Below, one piece after another: positions 53,855-63,028 of a DNA stretch of 64,000 bases. Position numbers and translations under genes: made by a program. This DNA comes from Globisporangium splendens (lineage: Eukaryota > Oomycota > Peronosporomycetes > Pythiales > Pythiaceae), in the NCBI GenBank assembly GCA_006386115.1, contig VFIW01000040.1, positions 310,001 through 374,000 on the forward strand. The letters run 5' to 3'. The notes under the pieces were generated by a model that saw only the letters and a list, made by a program, of their open reading frames with translations, was not told where the DNA came from and searched no databases. Position 1 is the first letter of the stretch, and every line of letters starts with the position of its first letter.

Positions 53855-56800
53855 AATTCTATTGAACTTATGATCTACATACAGTTGAAGAATTCCTGAG
53901 TCTCATTAACACTGCCGAGAGTGAGGTGTTTCTTAGTTTTGACGGTGTGGCACCGATATCATTGTCGAGTAGAGCTGCGACTTGGGACATAAGAACTTGA
54001 TCGTTTCCCCGTGATTCGTCGGTGAGTATCTTCGCACTCTTGGAGTTCATTGCCATGTTGGCGAGAAGATCGGCCATCTTGTTTTGTTCTCGTTTTGTGT
54101 GATTCCAGGAGGTCCATGCAAAGTTGGCGATGATTTGGTTTACCCGAACTGCTAGTGGCTGCAACTTGGTCTGGCGTATTGAGGCGAACCCGTTCTGGGA
54201 TGCGATAATCGTTTGGCTGTCTCCGAAGACTTCCATCATGACCTCATAATGCTGTAGGTAGTGTGCACTGTATGCCAGGCCATCTTTCAGCGCGCTGTAT
54301 TCGCACCAATTGTTCGTGACTTCTGGTCCCATGTACGCATAGCCGCATGCTTTGAGTTCCCATTGATTGCTGCGTTCATTCAGGAAGATGAGTGTCCAAC
54401 CACTACCTCCTAGACCTGGGTTGCCGCGTGCACCTCCATCGAAATACAAACGCGCCGTCGCCCACGCTTCCAGTTGGCGCGACAAGTCTTGTCTCTCCAG
54501 TACGCTGAGCAGTTGGCTCAGGCAAGTTGCATTGATCTTTTCTCCTTTGAGCGTTCTCATCCGATGAGCCACAGCTCGCACTTGCATCACACACGCAGTC
54601 CACACACGCTTGGTGCTTTCTTCGATAGCAACGTGTTGCCGTTCATGCACTATTTCCACTCTCGTTCTCCACAGCAGTACTGGGATGCTTGATGTGACGA
54701 TAAACCAAAGTTTCTGTAGTGCTGTCGAGTGTTCCGGAGTAATGAACCCGAAGTGCTTTTCCAATTCCCGGAGCAGAGATCGTTGACCCGGCGGGGTTGT
54801 GCGGCTCGCAATATGAGGCATGAAGAGGTTGAGCGCTTGCTCCGTCAATGTTCGACCCATCCATCGCCCGAGAATGGCCGCCCACGCGGCTTGCGCTCGC
54901 TTGCAACTCCAGACTATGTGTGAGATCGTTTCTTTTGTCTCCCCACATCCGGCATTGCTTGGGCATGCCGAAGACTCGATCCTTCCTGGATGGAACAGGT
55001 TGAGCTGCATCGTAGAAATCCGGTGTGTCGTCCACATCTGATACGGCGTAAGACACCCTCGTTGTTTCCACAGATCTGCTGGTAGTCGATACTGCACATG
55101 GCTGTACCACTGATCAGTTTTCGCGACTTCGTTGAGCTTGTCTATGAGTCCTCCGAGACCTTGATACAACTTGCTGTGCAACCTCCGTGTTCGTGCTCGG
55201 TCAATTGTCTTCTGGATGCTGTTTGGGGGAGTACGTTCGTGCACCAGCCACGGACAGTGAGTCGTGAGCGGGTGCGGTTTGAATGTCCACCCTGTGGTCT
55301 TTATTTCTTCTTCGATCGTTGCAATGTCTTGTTGACAAGTAGCATCCCCGGCCCAGTCGGTCACTGTCCAGAGAACTCCGTTTGCTTGCCGTTGCATCTG
55401 GATGTAGTCCGTGTGGCTCCCCTCCGATACTGGCACCGCGATGATAGTTCCCATGCCGTTACTGATCCACTTGTACTCTCGTTTTGTGTGTTTCCTGCTC
55501 CACGGCTCCTGGTGACTGTTCAACTGGTTGCCTGCATCGATTTCTATCTCTGGTGAGCATAGAATGATGCTGGTTACGAGTTTTCGCAAGGTGGTCATTC
55601 GTTTGAACGTGAGATTCGCCGTCATGGTTGGTAGCCGCACGGAGAACACTCGCTCTTCCTCCCGTCTCACGTTGAAGCTGGCCAAACTGCATTCCTTCAG
55701 GAAAGGAACCGTTTTGACTGAATACTGCTCGCCTTGACTGTCGATTATCCAGGGGTTGTCGTTCCGCTGAAAGGATGGCCAGAAGGCTCGAGTCTCTTCC
55801 GATAGTTGATGAATCGCCTGCTCAGATATTCTCCCAAAGTACACACCTACACGTCCGTCTGATCTCCACTCAAGGTCCAGGGTCGGTAGCAAGGATTCCA
55901 TTTGCTGCTTCAGATCGTCTTTCCACGCGGGACTGCGTCTCTCTGCCGCCACCAAGTCTTCACAGAGGTACTCCCACCCGAGTCGGTGAATATTGTTTGT
56001 CTGGCACAGCCTTGTCTGTGCGTGCTGGCTTCGCTCCTTGGGTGAAACCGCGCAACATCCCCGGTTTTGACTTTTGTCCCGATGCACTTGTTCATGCCAA
56101 GCTTCTGTATACTTGTCTCGCGCTCGCTGAAGCCACCGAGTTGTCCGCCGCATCGCTTGTCGCTTTATTGCAAGAGGTATTGAATAGAGACCTATGCCTC
56201 CTTCCTTGGCTGGCAGGTAGAGCAGGGAAGGACTCACCTTGTGCCTCGTGCCGTCTGTGCCGAGTGTTGATTGCCACAAAAACTGCTTTTGTAGATTCAC
56301 TAGCTGATCCACGACCTTCGCTGGGGGCTTGATGTAGCCGACAGTGAACAGAATCGACGGCAGTAAGATCGAATTCAGTATAAGCACTCTCCCCACCACA
56401 CTGTTGGAGACTTTGTCCGCGATGATCAATCTGGTTCGGAGCTTTTGCAGGCGGTCCTCCCAATTAGCTTGTGTGATGTTCCCGGTTCCTATTTGGATGC
56501 CAAGGTACCTCACCGTCTCTCCATGCTTCAGGATTGGAATGCCGCATCTTTGTTCTTGGACTACTGCTGTGTTGAGACAGATGTAGCTGCTTTTCGTTGG
56601 TTGCACGTGCAGACCTGATTGCTTACCGAACTCGGACAGCAGCTGCATGAGTCGAGGCAGCTGTTTCCCTTGTTTCAAAAAGACGGCGGAGTCGTCGACG
56701 AAGGTCGAAATAAGATGGGGTTCTGCTCCGGATCTGGTCACACGAATACCATCCAGATGGGGGTCTTGCTGAACTGCCAGTGCGAGAATCTCCGCGGCGA

Positions 56801-57384
56801 CGATAAACAGCAGAGGGGAGAGGGGTCAACCTTGACGGATTCCCGACTTGACCTCCCATTCTCTCGACACTTCACCGTTCACCAGGTACTGCGCTGTTGT
56901 GTCCGAGTGCATTCGACGTACTAAATCCACAAATTGTCGCCCAAAGCCGAACTTGCTCAGCACAAGATACAGAAAGTCTCTGTCCAATGTGTCGTAAGCC
57001 TTCATGAAGTCAAGCATCGCAATTCCCGGAGTGTCATCCAACCCTTCACCGTTGTTGTGGTACGCTTTGTCCAATGCGGCTTGCATGATGATGATCGAGT
57101 TCTCCATCAGTCGGTCGCGTACGAAGCCTTGTTGTGCTTCCCCGATGATCCACAGAAGGATGTCTTGCAGCCTTGTTGCCAAGACTTTTGCAAACAACTT
57201 GTAGGTGGTCGTGAGCAGAGTGATTGGTCTGTAATCGAGGGGGTTTGGCGAGTCTCCTTTCTTGCGCAACGGTATCACGATTCCTTGACCGAATGATCGT
57301 GGCATGGGTGTCCCGCGTTGGATGTTGTTGAATTCCCGCACCAAAACTTCAACCATCGCGTCCTCGCAATCCTTGTAGAAGTCA
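53851..57384 (-). mobile_element. LINE (L6), 5'-truncated, no element A inside
   Basis: Contains the RT from FYKDCEDAMVEVLVREF to the end of ORF2. The frame is open from 57384 to stop 53868 except one TGA (56826-56828) that follows RQG where Cys is usual. The C-terminal 957 codons are intact and include the Cys/His cluster and RNase H (LYFDGGARGNPG). The 3' end is ATAAGTTCAATAGAATTACCTT then CT repeats. It shows the uninterrupted target (TGTCTTACGCCGTAT, about 55035-55050) where element A sits in L1/L2. Insertion replaced about 330 bp still present in the mirror arm. Confidence 0.9.
53868..57384 (-). pseudogene. LINE ORF2, RT to RNase H, one in-frame TGA
   Basis: Same reading frame before and after the TGA: the upstream part ends VKSGIRQG and the downstream part begins PLSPLLFIVAAEIL. 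Motifs: DYRPITLLTTTYKL, GFVRDRLMEN, MLDFMKAYDTLDRDFL, FVDDSAVFLKQG (the FxDD catalytic pair) and the RNase H Asp residues. It lacks the endonuclease and ORF1 because of 5' truncation, so it cannot be autonomous. Confidence 0.88.
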
Positions 57385-57544
57385 GGACAAGTGTTGTACA
57401 AGGAACCTTCATTCTATGCGTTCGATGTACAGAATGGATGTCGCGCGTCATCCGAAGAGAAGAATGAAGACGCACACTGCAAAAAAGGCAGCAGGACAAA
57501 AAATACGCTCACTGTATGTTATTTCATCTTTAACCCAGTGACTT

Positions 57545-57923
57545 TTCTTTTCTGAGTGATGAGGTCAAATGGATAAATAAACCTGTCCCAAAAAAAGCAT
57601 CGGTCGAGTGCACCGAGCTGTAGATATGCGTTCGCTCATATTGTCTATCCTCTCCAAAATAGAACCTCATGATTCCTGCGCACAACGACATGGCACCACC
57701 TGCGTAAAGTTGAGGCGATTTCACATGAGTCAAGGGTTCTCATGTGCAGCTACACACCCAGCAACAAAAAGCAGCAACAAAAGGTGTACTCCAAATCAAT
57801 TCATGCTAGGCATACACTACACCTATTTTCTAAACCAAAAGAGTGTGTCTGTCTGTTGAATGCGCAGGCTGCAACCATAAACAAACCTACAAACTTCGCC
57901 TGCAATCATTTGGTTTTCGGCCT
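57545..57923. other. 3' flank of OYE c1
   Basis: AT-rich, mirrored at 61414-61796. No gene seen. Confidence 0.5.
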
Positions 57924-59048
57924 TCAAGCGCTCTCTGCGGTGTACGTCGGGTGCGTGTTGTAACCTTCCGTGCCCATGTTGGCGTCCCACCAGTACCTGT
58001 ACTCGAGCTCGGCGTTCAGCGGCCAGTCGTTCAGGAAACGCTCCGCCAGATCCGGGTTCGCCATGTACAAGCGACCGAAGCCAACAAAGTCCGCCGCGCC
58101 ACTGCGGATCGCACCTTCGGCGATGTCTCGCGTGTAGCTCACGTTCGCGAGCACCGTCCCCTTGTACGCCTTCTTGACGTCGAAAGCCGTCGTCAAGCGG
58201 CACTTGTCCGTGAACCCAAAGCCCAAACCGTCCTGGATCGCCACGTACCCCACTGGCGCACGACTCAGCTGCTCTAAGACGTACATGAACATCTCAGGGT
58301 TGTCTTCACTCCCCATGCCGCCGTACGATCCGTTCGGACCAATGCGCACGCCGATGCGGTCTGCCGGCCACACCGTCTTGAGCGCATCGATTATCTCGAA
58401 CAAGAATCGCGCGCGGTTCTCGAACGAGCCGCCATACTGGTCCGTGCGCTGGTTGGTGCTCGATTGCAGGAACAAGTCGACCAAGTACCCGCCGCACGCA
58501 TGGATCTCGACGCCGTCGAAGCCCACTTCCTTGGCGCATTCGGCGCATCGTCGGTAGTCTTCGACGATCCCGGGGATCTCGTCGGTCTCGAGCGCACGCG
58601 CCATCTCGAAGCCGACGCTCTCGCCCTTGTTGTTTCTCGTGCGACCTTCCGTGTAGCAGTTGGCTGAGGCCGACACGACGTCTCCGTTCGGCGACAGGGA
58701 CGGGTGGCACTGGCGACCCATGTGCCAAAGCTGCAAGAAGATCTTGCCGTCGCGCTTGTGCACGCGCTGGACAATGTCACGCCACGCAGCGGCTTGTTCG
58801 TCGTTGTAGAGCGCTGGCGCACCATACCATCCGAAACCCTGCGGTGAGATCGCGGTGGCCTCCGTGATGATCAGTCCAGCGCCGGCGCGCTGCTCGTAGT
58901 ACACGGCGTTGGCTTCGGTGGGGATGCGAGTGACGACATCGGAGCGTGCGCGGGTGAGCGGGCCGTGCACGATGCGGTTCTTGAGCGTGAGTCCTTCCGC
59001 GAGGGTGAGTGGTGTGAAGAGCTTGTAGTCCTTGATGCCGGCGGTCAT
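57924..59048 (-). CDS. Old yellow enzyme family oxidoreductase, group c (c1), Asn186 replaced by Gly
   Basis: 374 residues from MTAGIKDYKLF. It keeps PLTRAR, LQLWHMGRQ, His183, Tyr188, RIGVRI and ADFVGFGRLYMANPDL. The substrate-anchoring motif reads HACGGYL instead of HGANGYL, so the Asn that with His183 binds the substrate carbonyl is Gly. The FMN site looks complete, so flavin binding is expected, but ene-reductase activity may be lost or shifted. The start was chosen by alignment with groups a and b and because an initiator lies 66 nt upstream; the in-frame leader upstream would include it. Divergent twin of c2. Confidence 0.93.
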   Translation of the reverse strand: MTAGIKDYKLFTPLTLAEGLTLKNRIVHGPLTRARSDVVTRIPTEANAVYYEQRAGAGLIITEATAISPQGFGWYGAPALYNDEQAAAWRDIVQRVHKRDGKIFLQLWHMGRQCHPSLSPNGDVVSASANCYTEGRTRNNKGESVGFEMARALETDEIPGIVEDYRRCAECAKEVGFDGVEIHACGGYLVDLFLQSSTNQRTDQYGGSFENRARFLFEIIDALKTVWPADRIGVRIGPNGSYGGMGSEDNPEMFMYVLEQLSRAPVGYVAIQDGLGFGFTDKCRLTTAFDVKKAYKGTVLANVSYTRDIAEGAIRSGAADFVGFGRLYMANPDLAERFLNDWPLNAELEYRYWWDANMGTEGYNTHPTYTAESA

Positions 59049-59114
59049 CGCTGCTGTTTGAGGAGTAGGTTGTGTGCTTTGGTGCTGTTGGGCGTGAGGT
59101 GAGTGCCTCTGAGG

Positions 59115-59129
59115 AAGTTGGAAAGTGAG
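59115..59129 (-). promoter_or_regulatory. Initiator of OYE c1
   Basis: Minus strand CTCACTTTCCAACTT, 13/15 to the oomycete Inr core (without its leading G), 66 nt before ATG 59048. Confidence 0.6.
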
Positions 59130-59345
59130 TTCGTCTCTCTGTCTGGCAAGACAGGTTTGCTGCCAATGTGGCACGAGTCTGTCTCAATGACCAGATTCAG
59201 TTGGCTTTAGCGAGTAGCGGTTGCTGTTGTGCAGTGTGTAGTATGCTGACACCTGTTTACAGAATCACCTTGGCTTGACTGGTGGCCATAATCACGTGCG
59301 CTGCTCTTTCTCTGGCCAGTCGTGTCTCTTGAGGATTCCTCTTGT

Positions 59346-59991
59346 AATTAGTATCGCATTTAGCCGGGGAATTTCGGTGGTAGTGATTCAGAATTCTCTC
59401 GTTTTCGTATCTTGGTGTAATTGGATAACCTTTTAAACCCCATCAAAGGCTTGCAATTATGTGAATCACGATCTCGTGTTTTTGTCACACTTTGCAAATT
59501 GGCTTCATTCGTGTCCTCTTTGTGGATTGTGGCCACATACCCCACGTAAACGTACACACGAGCTTGCGACAAAGTGAGTATTTTCTTCAAGTAACCTGAT
59601 GCTGTCCAAGCTTTGCAGATCGATAAATATATCTGATCGAGAGAGTCGGGGATGAAGGTGATATTGATACCAAGTTGAGCAGTGTTGCGAGTCGCTGTGC
59701 CAACAGGTTGCTTAATTGAACAATATGCAAACGCCTTAAAGATGACCATCCTTAAGGTATGGCCATAATCTCTTAGATCACCGTCAAAGCTAGTCGGTTT
59801 CGGAGAGCTATTGACCTGCCAAAATGGCAAAGCGCGTCACTACAAGTCACTTTGAGTGACGCTCGTCGTCCCCTGCTCATAACAGCGATGGTCGCTGGCC
59901 TTGGTTCAGTGGCACTAAGTGCAATCGGTTGCTGATCAGACGAGATTGCGTGCCAGGCGCTGGTAAAGAGCAGCGGCGGTGGTACATATAA
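59346..59991. other. Spacer between OYE c1 and c2
   Basis: About 650 bp, not palindromic, AT-richer than the genes. One minus-strand open frame (about 59360-59830) has no ATG and no family I recognise. It may hold shared upstream control elements of the divergent pair. Confidence 0.5.
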
Positions 59992-60207
59992 ACAAGAGGA
60001 ATCCTCAAGAGACACGACTGGCCAGAGAAAGAGCAGCGCACGTGATTATGGCCACCAGTCAAGCCAAGGTGATTCTGTAAACAGGTGTCAGCATACTACA
60101 CACTGCACAACAGCAACCGCTACTCGCTAAAGCCAACTGAATCTGGTCATTGAGACAGACTCGTGCCACATTGGCAGCAAACCTGTCTTGCCAGACAGAG
60201 AGACGAA

Positions 60208-60222
60208 CTCACTTTCCAACTT
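60208..60222 (+). promoter_or_regulatory. Initiator of OYE c2
   Basis: CTCACTTTCCAACTT, mirror of the c1 initiator, 66 nt before ATG 60289. Confidence 0.6.
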
Positions 60223-60288
60223 CCTCAGAGGCACTCACCTCACGCCCAACAGCACCAAAGCACACAACCTACTCCTCAAACAGCAGCG

Positions 60289-61413
60289 ATGACCGCCGGC
60301 ATCAAGGACTACAAGCTCTTCACACCACTCACCCTCGCGGAAGGACTCACGCTCAAGAACCGCATCGTGCACGGCCCGCTCACCCGCGCACGCTCCGATG
60401 TCGTCACTCGCATCCCCACCGAAGCCAACGCCGTGTACTACGAGCAGCGCGCCGGCGCTGGACTGATCATCACGGAGGCCACCGCGATCTCACCGCAGGG
60501 TTTCGGATGGTATGGTGCGCCAGCGCTCTACAACGACGAACAAGCCGCTGCGTGGCGTGACATTGTCCAGCGCGTGCACAAGCGCGACGGCAAGATCTTC
60601 TTGCAGCTTTGGCACATGGGTCGCCAGTGCCACCCGTCCCTGTCGCCGAACGGAGACGTCGTGTCGGCCTCAGCCAACTGCTACACGGAAGGTCGCACGA
60701 GAAACAACAAGGGCGAGAGCGTCGGCTTCGAGATGGCGCGTGCGCTCGAGACCGACGAGATCCCCGGGATCGTCGAAGACTACCGACGATGCGCCGAATG
60801 CGCCAAGGAAGTGGGCTTCGACGGCGTCGAGATCCATGCGTGCGGCGGGTACTTGGTCGACTTGTTCCTGCAATCGAGCACCAACCAGCGCACGGACCAG
60901 TATGGCGGCTCGTTCGAGAACCGCGCGCGATTCTTGTTCGAGATAATCGATGCGCTCAAGACGGTGTGGCCGGCAGACCGCATCGGCGTGCGCATTGGTC
61001 CGAACGGATCGTACGGCGGCATGGGGAGTGAAGACAACCCTGAGATGTTCATGTACGTCTTAGAGCAGCTGAGTCGTGCGCCAGTGGGGTACGTGGCGAT
61101 CCAGGACGGTTTGGGCTTTGGGTTCACGGACAAGTGCCGCTTGACGACGGCTTTCGACGTCAAGAAGGCGTACAAGGGGACGGTGCTCGCGAACGTGAGC
61201 TACACGCGAGACATCGCCGAAGGTGCGATCCGCAGTGGCGCGGCGGACTTTGTTGGCTTCGGTCGCTTGTACATGGCGAACCCGGATCTGGCGGAGCGTT
61301 TCCTGAACGACTGGCCGCTGAACGCCGAGCTCGAGTACAGGTACTGGTGGGACGCCAACATGGGCACGGAAGGTTACAACACGCACCCGACGTACACCGC
61401 AGAGAGCGCTTGA
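60289..61413 (+). CDS. Old yellow enzyme family oxidoreductase, group c (c2), Asn186 replaced by Gly
   Basis: 374 residues, same predicted protein as c1, including HACGGYL in the substrate motif. Because both arms show it, a base-calling error is unlikely, though recent duplication means they are not independent. Other group c traits: PQGFGW in place of EQAFGW, Cys in GRQCHPS, and Cys171. Right arm of the inner palindrome, followed by element A copy 9 about 380 bp downstream. Confidence 0.93.
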   Translation: MTAGIKDYKLFTPLTLAEGLTLKNRIVHGPLTRARSDVVTRIPTEANAVYYEQRAGAGLIITEATAISPQGFGWYGAPALYNDEQAAAWRDIVQRVHKRDGKIFLQLWHMGRQCHPSLSPNGDVVSASANCYTEGRTRNNKGESVGFEMARALETDEIPGIVEDYRRCAECAKEVGFDGVEIHACGGYLVDLFLQSSTNQRTDQYGGSFENRARFLFEIIDALKTVWPADRIGVRIGPNGSYGGMGSEDNPEMFMYVLEQLSRAPVGYVAIQDGLGFGFTDKCRLTTAFDVKKAYKGTVLANVSYTRDIAEGAIRSGAADFVGFGRLYMANPDLAERFLNDWPLNAELEYRYWWDANMGTEGYNTHPTYTAESA

Positions 61414-61796
61414 AGGCCGAAAACCAAATGATTGCAGGCGAAGTTTGTAGGTTTGTTTATGGTTGCAGCCTGCGCATTCAACAGACAGACACACTCTTTT
61501 GGTTTAGAAAATAGGTGTAGTGTATGCCTAGCATGAATTGATTTGGAGTACACCTTTTGTTGCTGCTTTTTGTTGCTGGGTGTGTAGCTGCACATGAGAA
61601 CCCTTGACTCATGTGAAATCGCCTCAACTTTACGCAGGTGGTGCCATGTCGTTGTGCGCAGGAATCATGAGGTTCTATTTTGGAGAGGATAGACAATATG
61701 AGCGAACGCATATCTACAGCTCGGTGCACTCGACCGATGCTTTTTTTGGGACAGGTTTATTTATCCATTTGACCTCATCACTCAGAAAAGAAAAGT

Positions 61797-62433
61797 GATG
61801 ATGATAAAGAATCTATTGAACTCAGAGTTTAAGATTCCCTGGGGAAGAGAATTGGTGGGTTCTCAGCTATCATATCCTGCCGTAACACAAGCATTCACAC
61901 ACTTGCGTCCCGGTTTTTCGTAATTTTCTAGTTTTTCTGGCATTTGTAGTTTCTTCGTGTGCCATTTTGTAAATGGCTTTGATCGTTGTTGTATACGTTT
62001 TGGCTGTGCTTTGCCAGCCTCACTTGCACTGGTGAACGTCGCGCTTCGATGCTTCGATCACGTCTCGAGTATCAGAGCCGGTGGGCTCTGTTACGGGGGT
62101 CTTGTGCTGCGCGGTATGGTGGCCGCAGACAGCGGGGGGTCTTGTGCTGCGCGGTGTGGTGGCCGCAGACAGCGGGGGTCTTGTGCTGCGCGGTGTGGTG
62201 GCCGCAGACAGCGGGTAATAGTGCGGCGTCATGGTGGGCGTCGCAGTTGTGCTTCATGGCGGATTAACCACGACATAGGGTCCGCAGTCATGCTCATAGT
62301 GATCGTGCATTCCATTCCTCACCACCCCAGGGCCTCCAAGAAGGATGGATTCCCTCCTTGGGATGGGCGGTCCAAACTGGACCGCTGAGGCTGGAACTGG
62401 ACCGCTTGAGCTCTACTGGGAAAAATGGAGAAT
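61797..62433 (-). mobile_element. Element A copy 9, with the clearest target duplication
   Basis: Full-length, three internal repeat units, tail (GAT)n on the plus strand. Flanked by a perfect 17-bp duplication, ACTCAGAAAAGAAAAGT (61780-61796 and 62434-62450). The mirror arm at about 57541-57557 has the empty site with one copy of this sequence, which fixes both ends of the element. Confidence 0.96.
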
Positions 62434-62606
62434 ACTCAGAAAAGAAAAGTCACTGGGTTAAAGATGAAATAACATACAGTGAGCGTATTTTTTGTCCTGC
62501 TGCCTTTTTTGCAGTGTGCGTCTTCATTCTTCTCTTCGGATGACGCGCGACATCCATTCTGTACATCGAACGCATAGAATGAAGGTTCCTTGTACAACAC
62601 TTGTCC

Positions 62607-62931
62607 ATCGGGTCTCCTCAGTGCCGTTGCGATACTTCAGCCTGACAATGCACCACGAGCACCACGAATAAGACAACCTGCAATGAGGAGCTCTTACTGG
62701 TGTAGAAGAAAGGGCAGAGCGCAATCATGCACGCGGTTGGATGACGCGTCAAACAGATTGTGTGGATTGCTCCAGTCGTGTAGTCATTTCGAGAGTGAAG
62801 GTCGTGGCTAACTCCGTGTATCAACGTGGATCCGACAGCGTCGAAGAGCCTGTTGAACAATTTGACCGCCCCAGCTGTACTGCAGTGTCAGCAAGCTATA
62901 AGTGGATGAATACTTCACTGCCACTACGCTC
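62607..62931. other. Upstream region of OYE b2, absent from the left arm
   Basis: About 325 bp of non-repeated sequence. The left arm lost the counterpart when LINE L6 arrived. No gene recognised; it may contain upstream control elements of b-type genes. Confidence 0.55.
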
Positions 62932-62956
62932 CTCTCTCTCTCTCTCTCTCTCTCTC
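62932..62956. repeat. (CT)n microsatellite upstream of OYE b2
   Basis: About 12 CT units next to the initiator; mirror of the GA tract at 53822-53850. Confidence 0.85.
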
Positions 62957-62962
62957 GAGAAT

Positions 62963-62978
62963 GCTCATTCTCGAATTT
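62963..62978 (+). promoter_or_regulatory. Oomycete initiator of OYE b2
   Basis: GCTCATTCTCGAATTT, 15/16 to the consensus, 51 nt before ATG 63029. Confidence 0.82.
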
Positions 62979-63028
62979 ACTTCCAGGATACCAGGCAACC
63001 CAAGCAACGACAATTACTGACTTCTACA

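Larger units (their letters stand above)
57385..62606. repeat. Inner inverted repeat carrying the OYE group c pair
   Basis: Left arm 57385-59345 and right arm 59992-62606 are reverse complements, the right arm enlarged by element A copy 9 and one duplicated target. The spacer is 59346-59991. This is the same plan as the U blocks but with an unrelated spacer. It is nested in a larger inverted repeat whose outer arms are b1 and b2. Confidence 0.9.

Noticed and set aside
59360..59830. 156-codon minus-strand frame in the OYE c spacer
   Set aside because: No ATG, no recognised motif, no second copy; kept only as a remark on the spacer.
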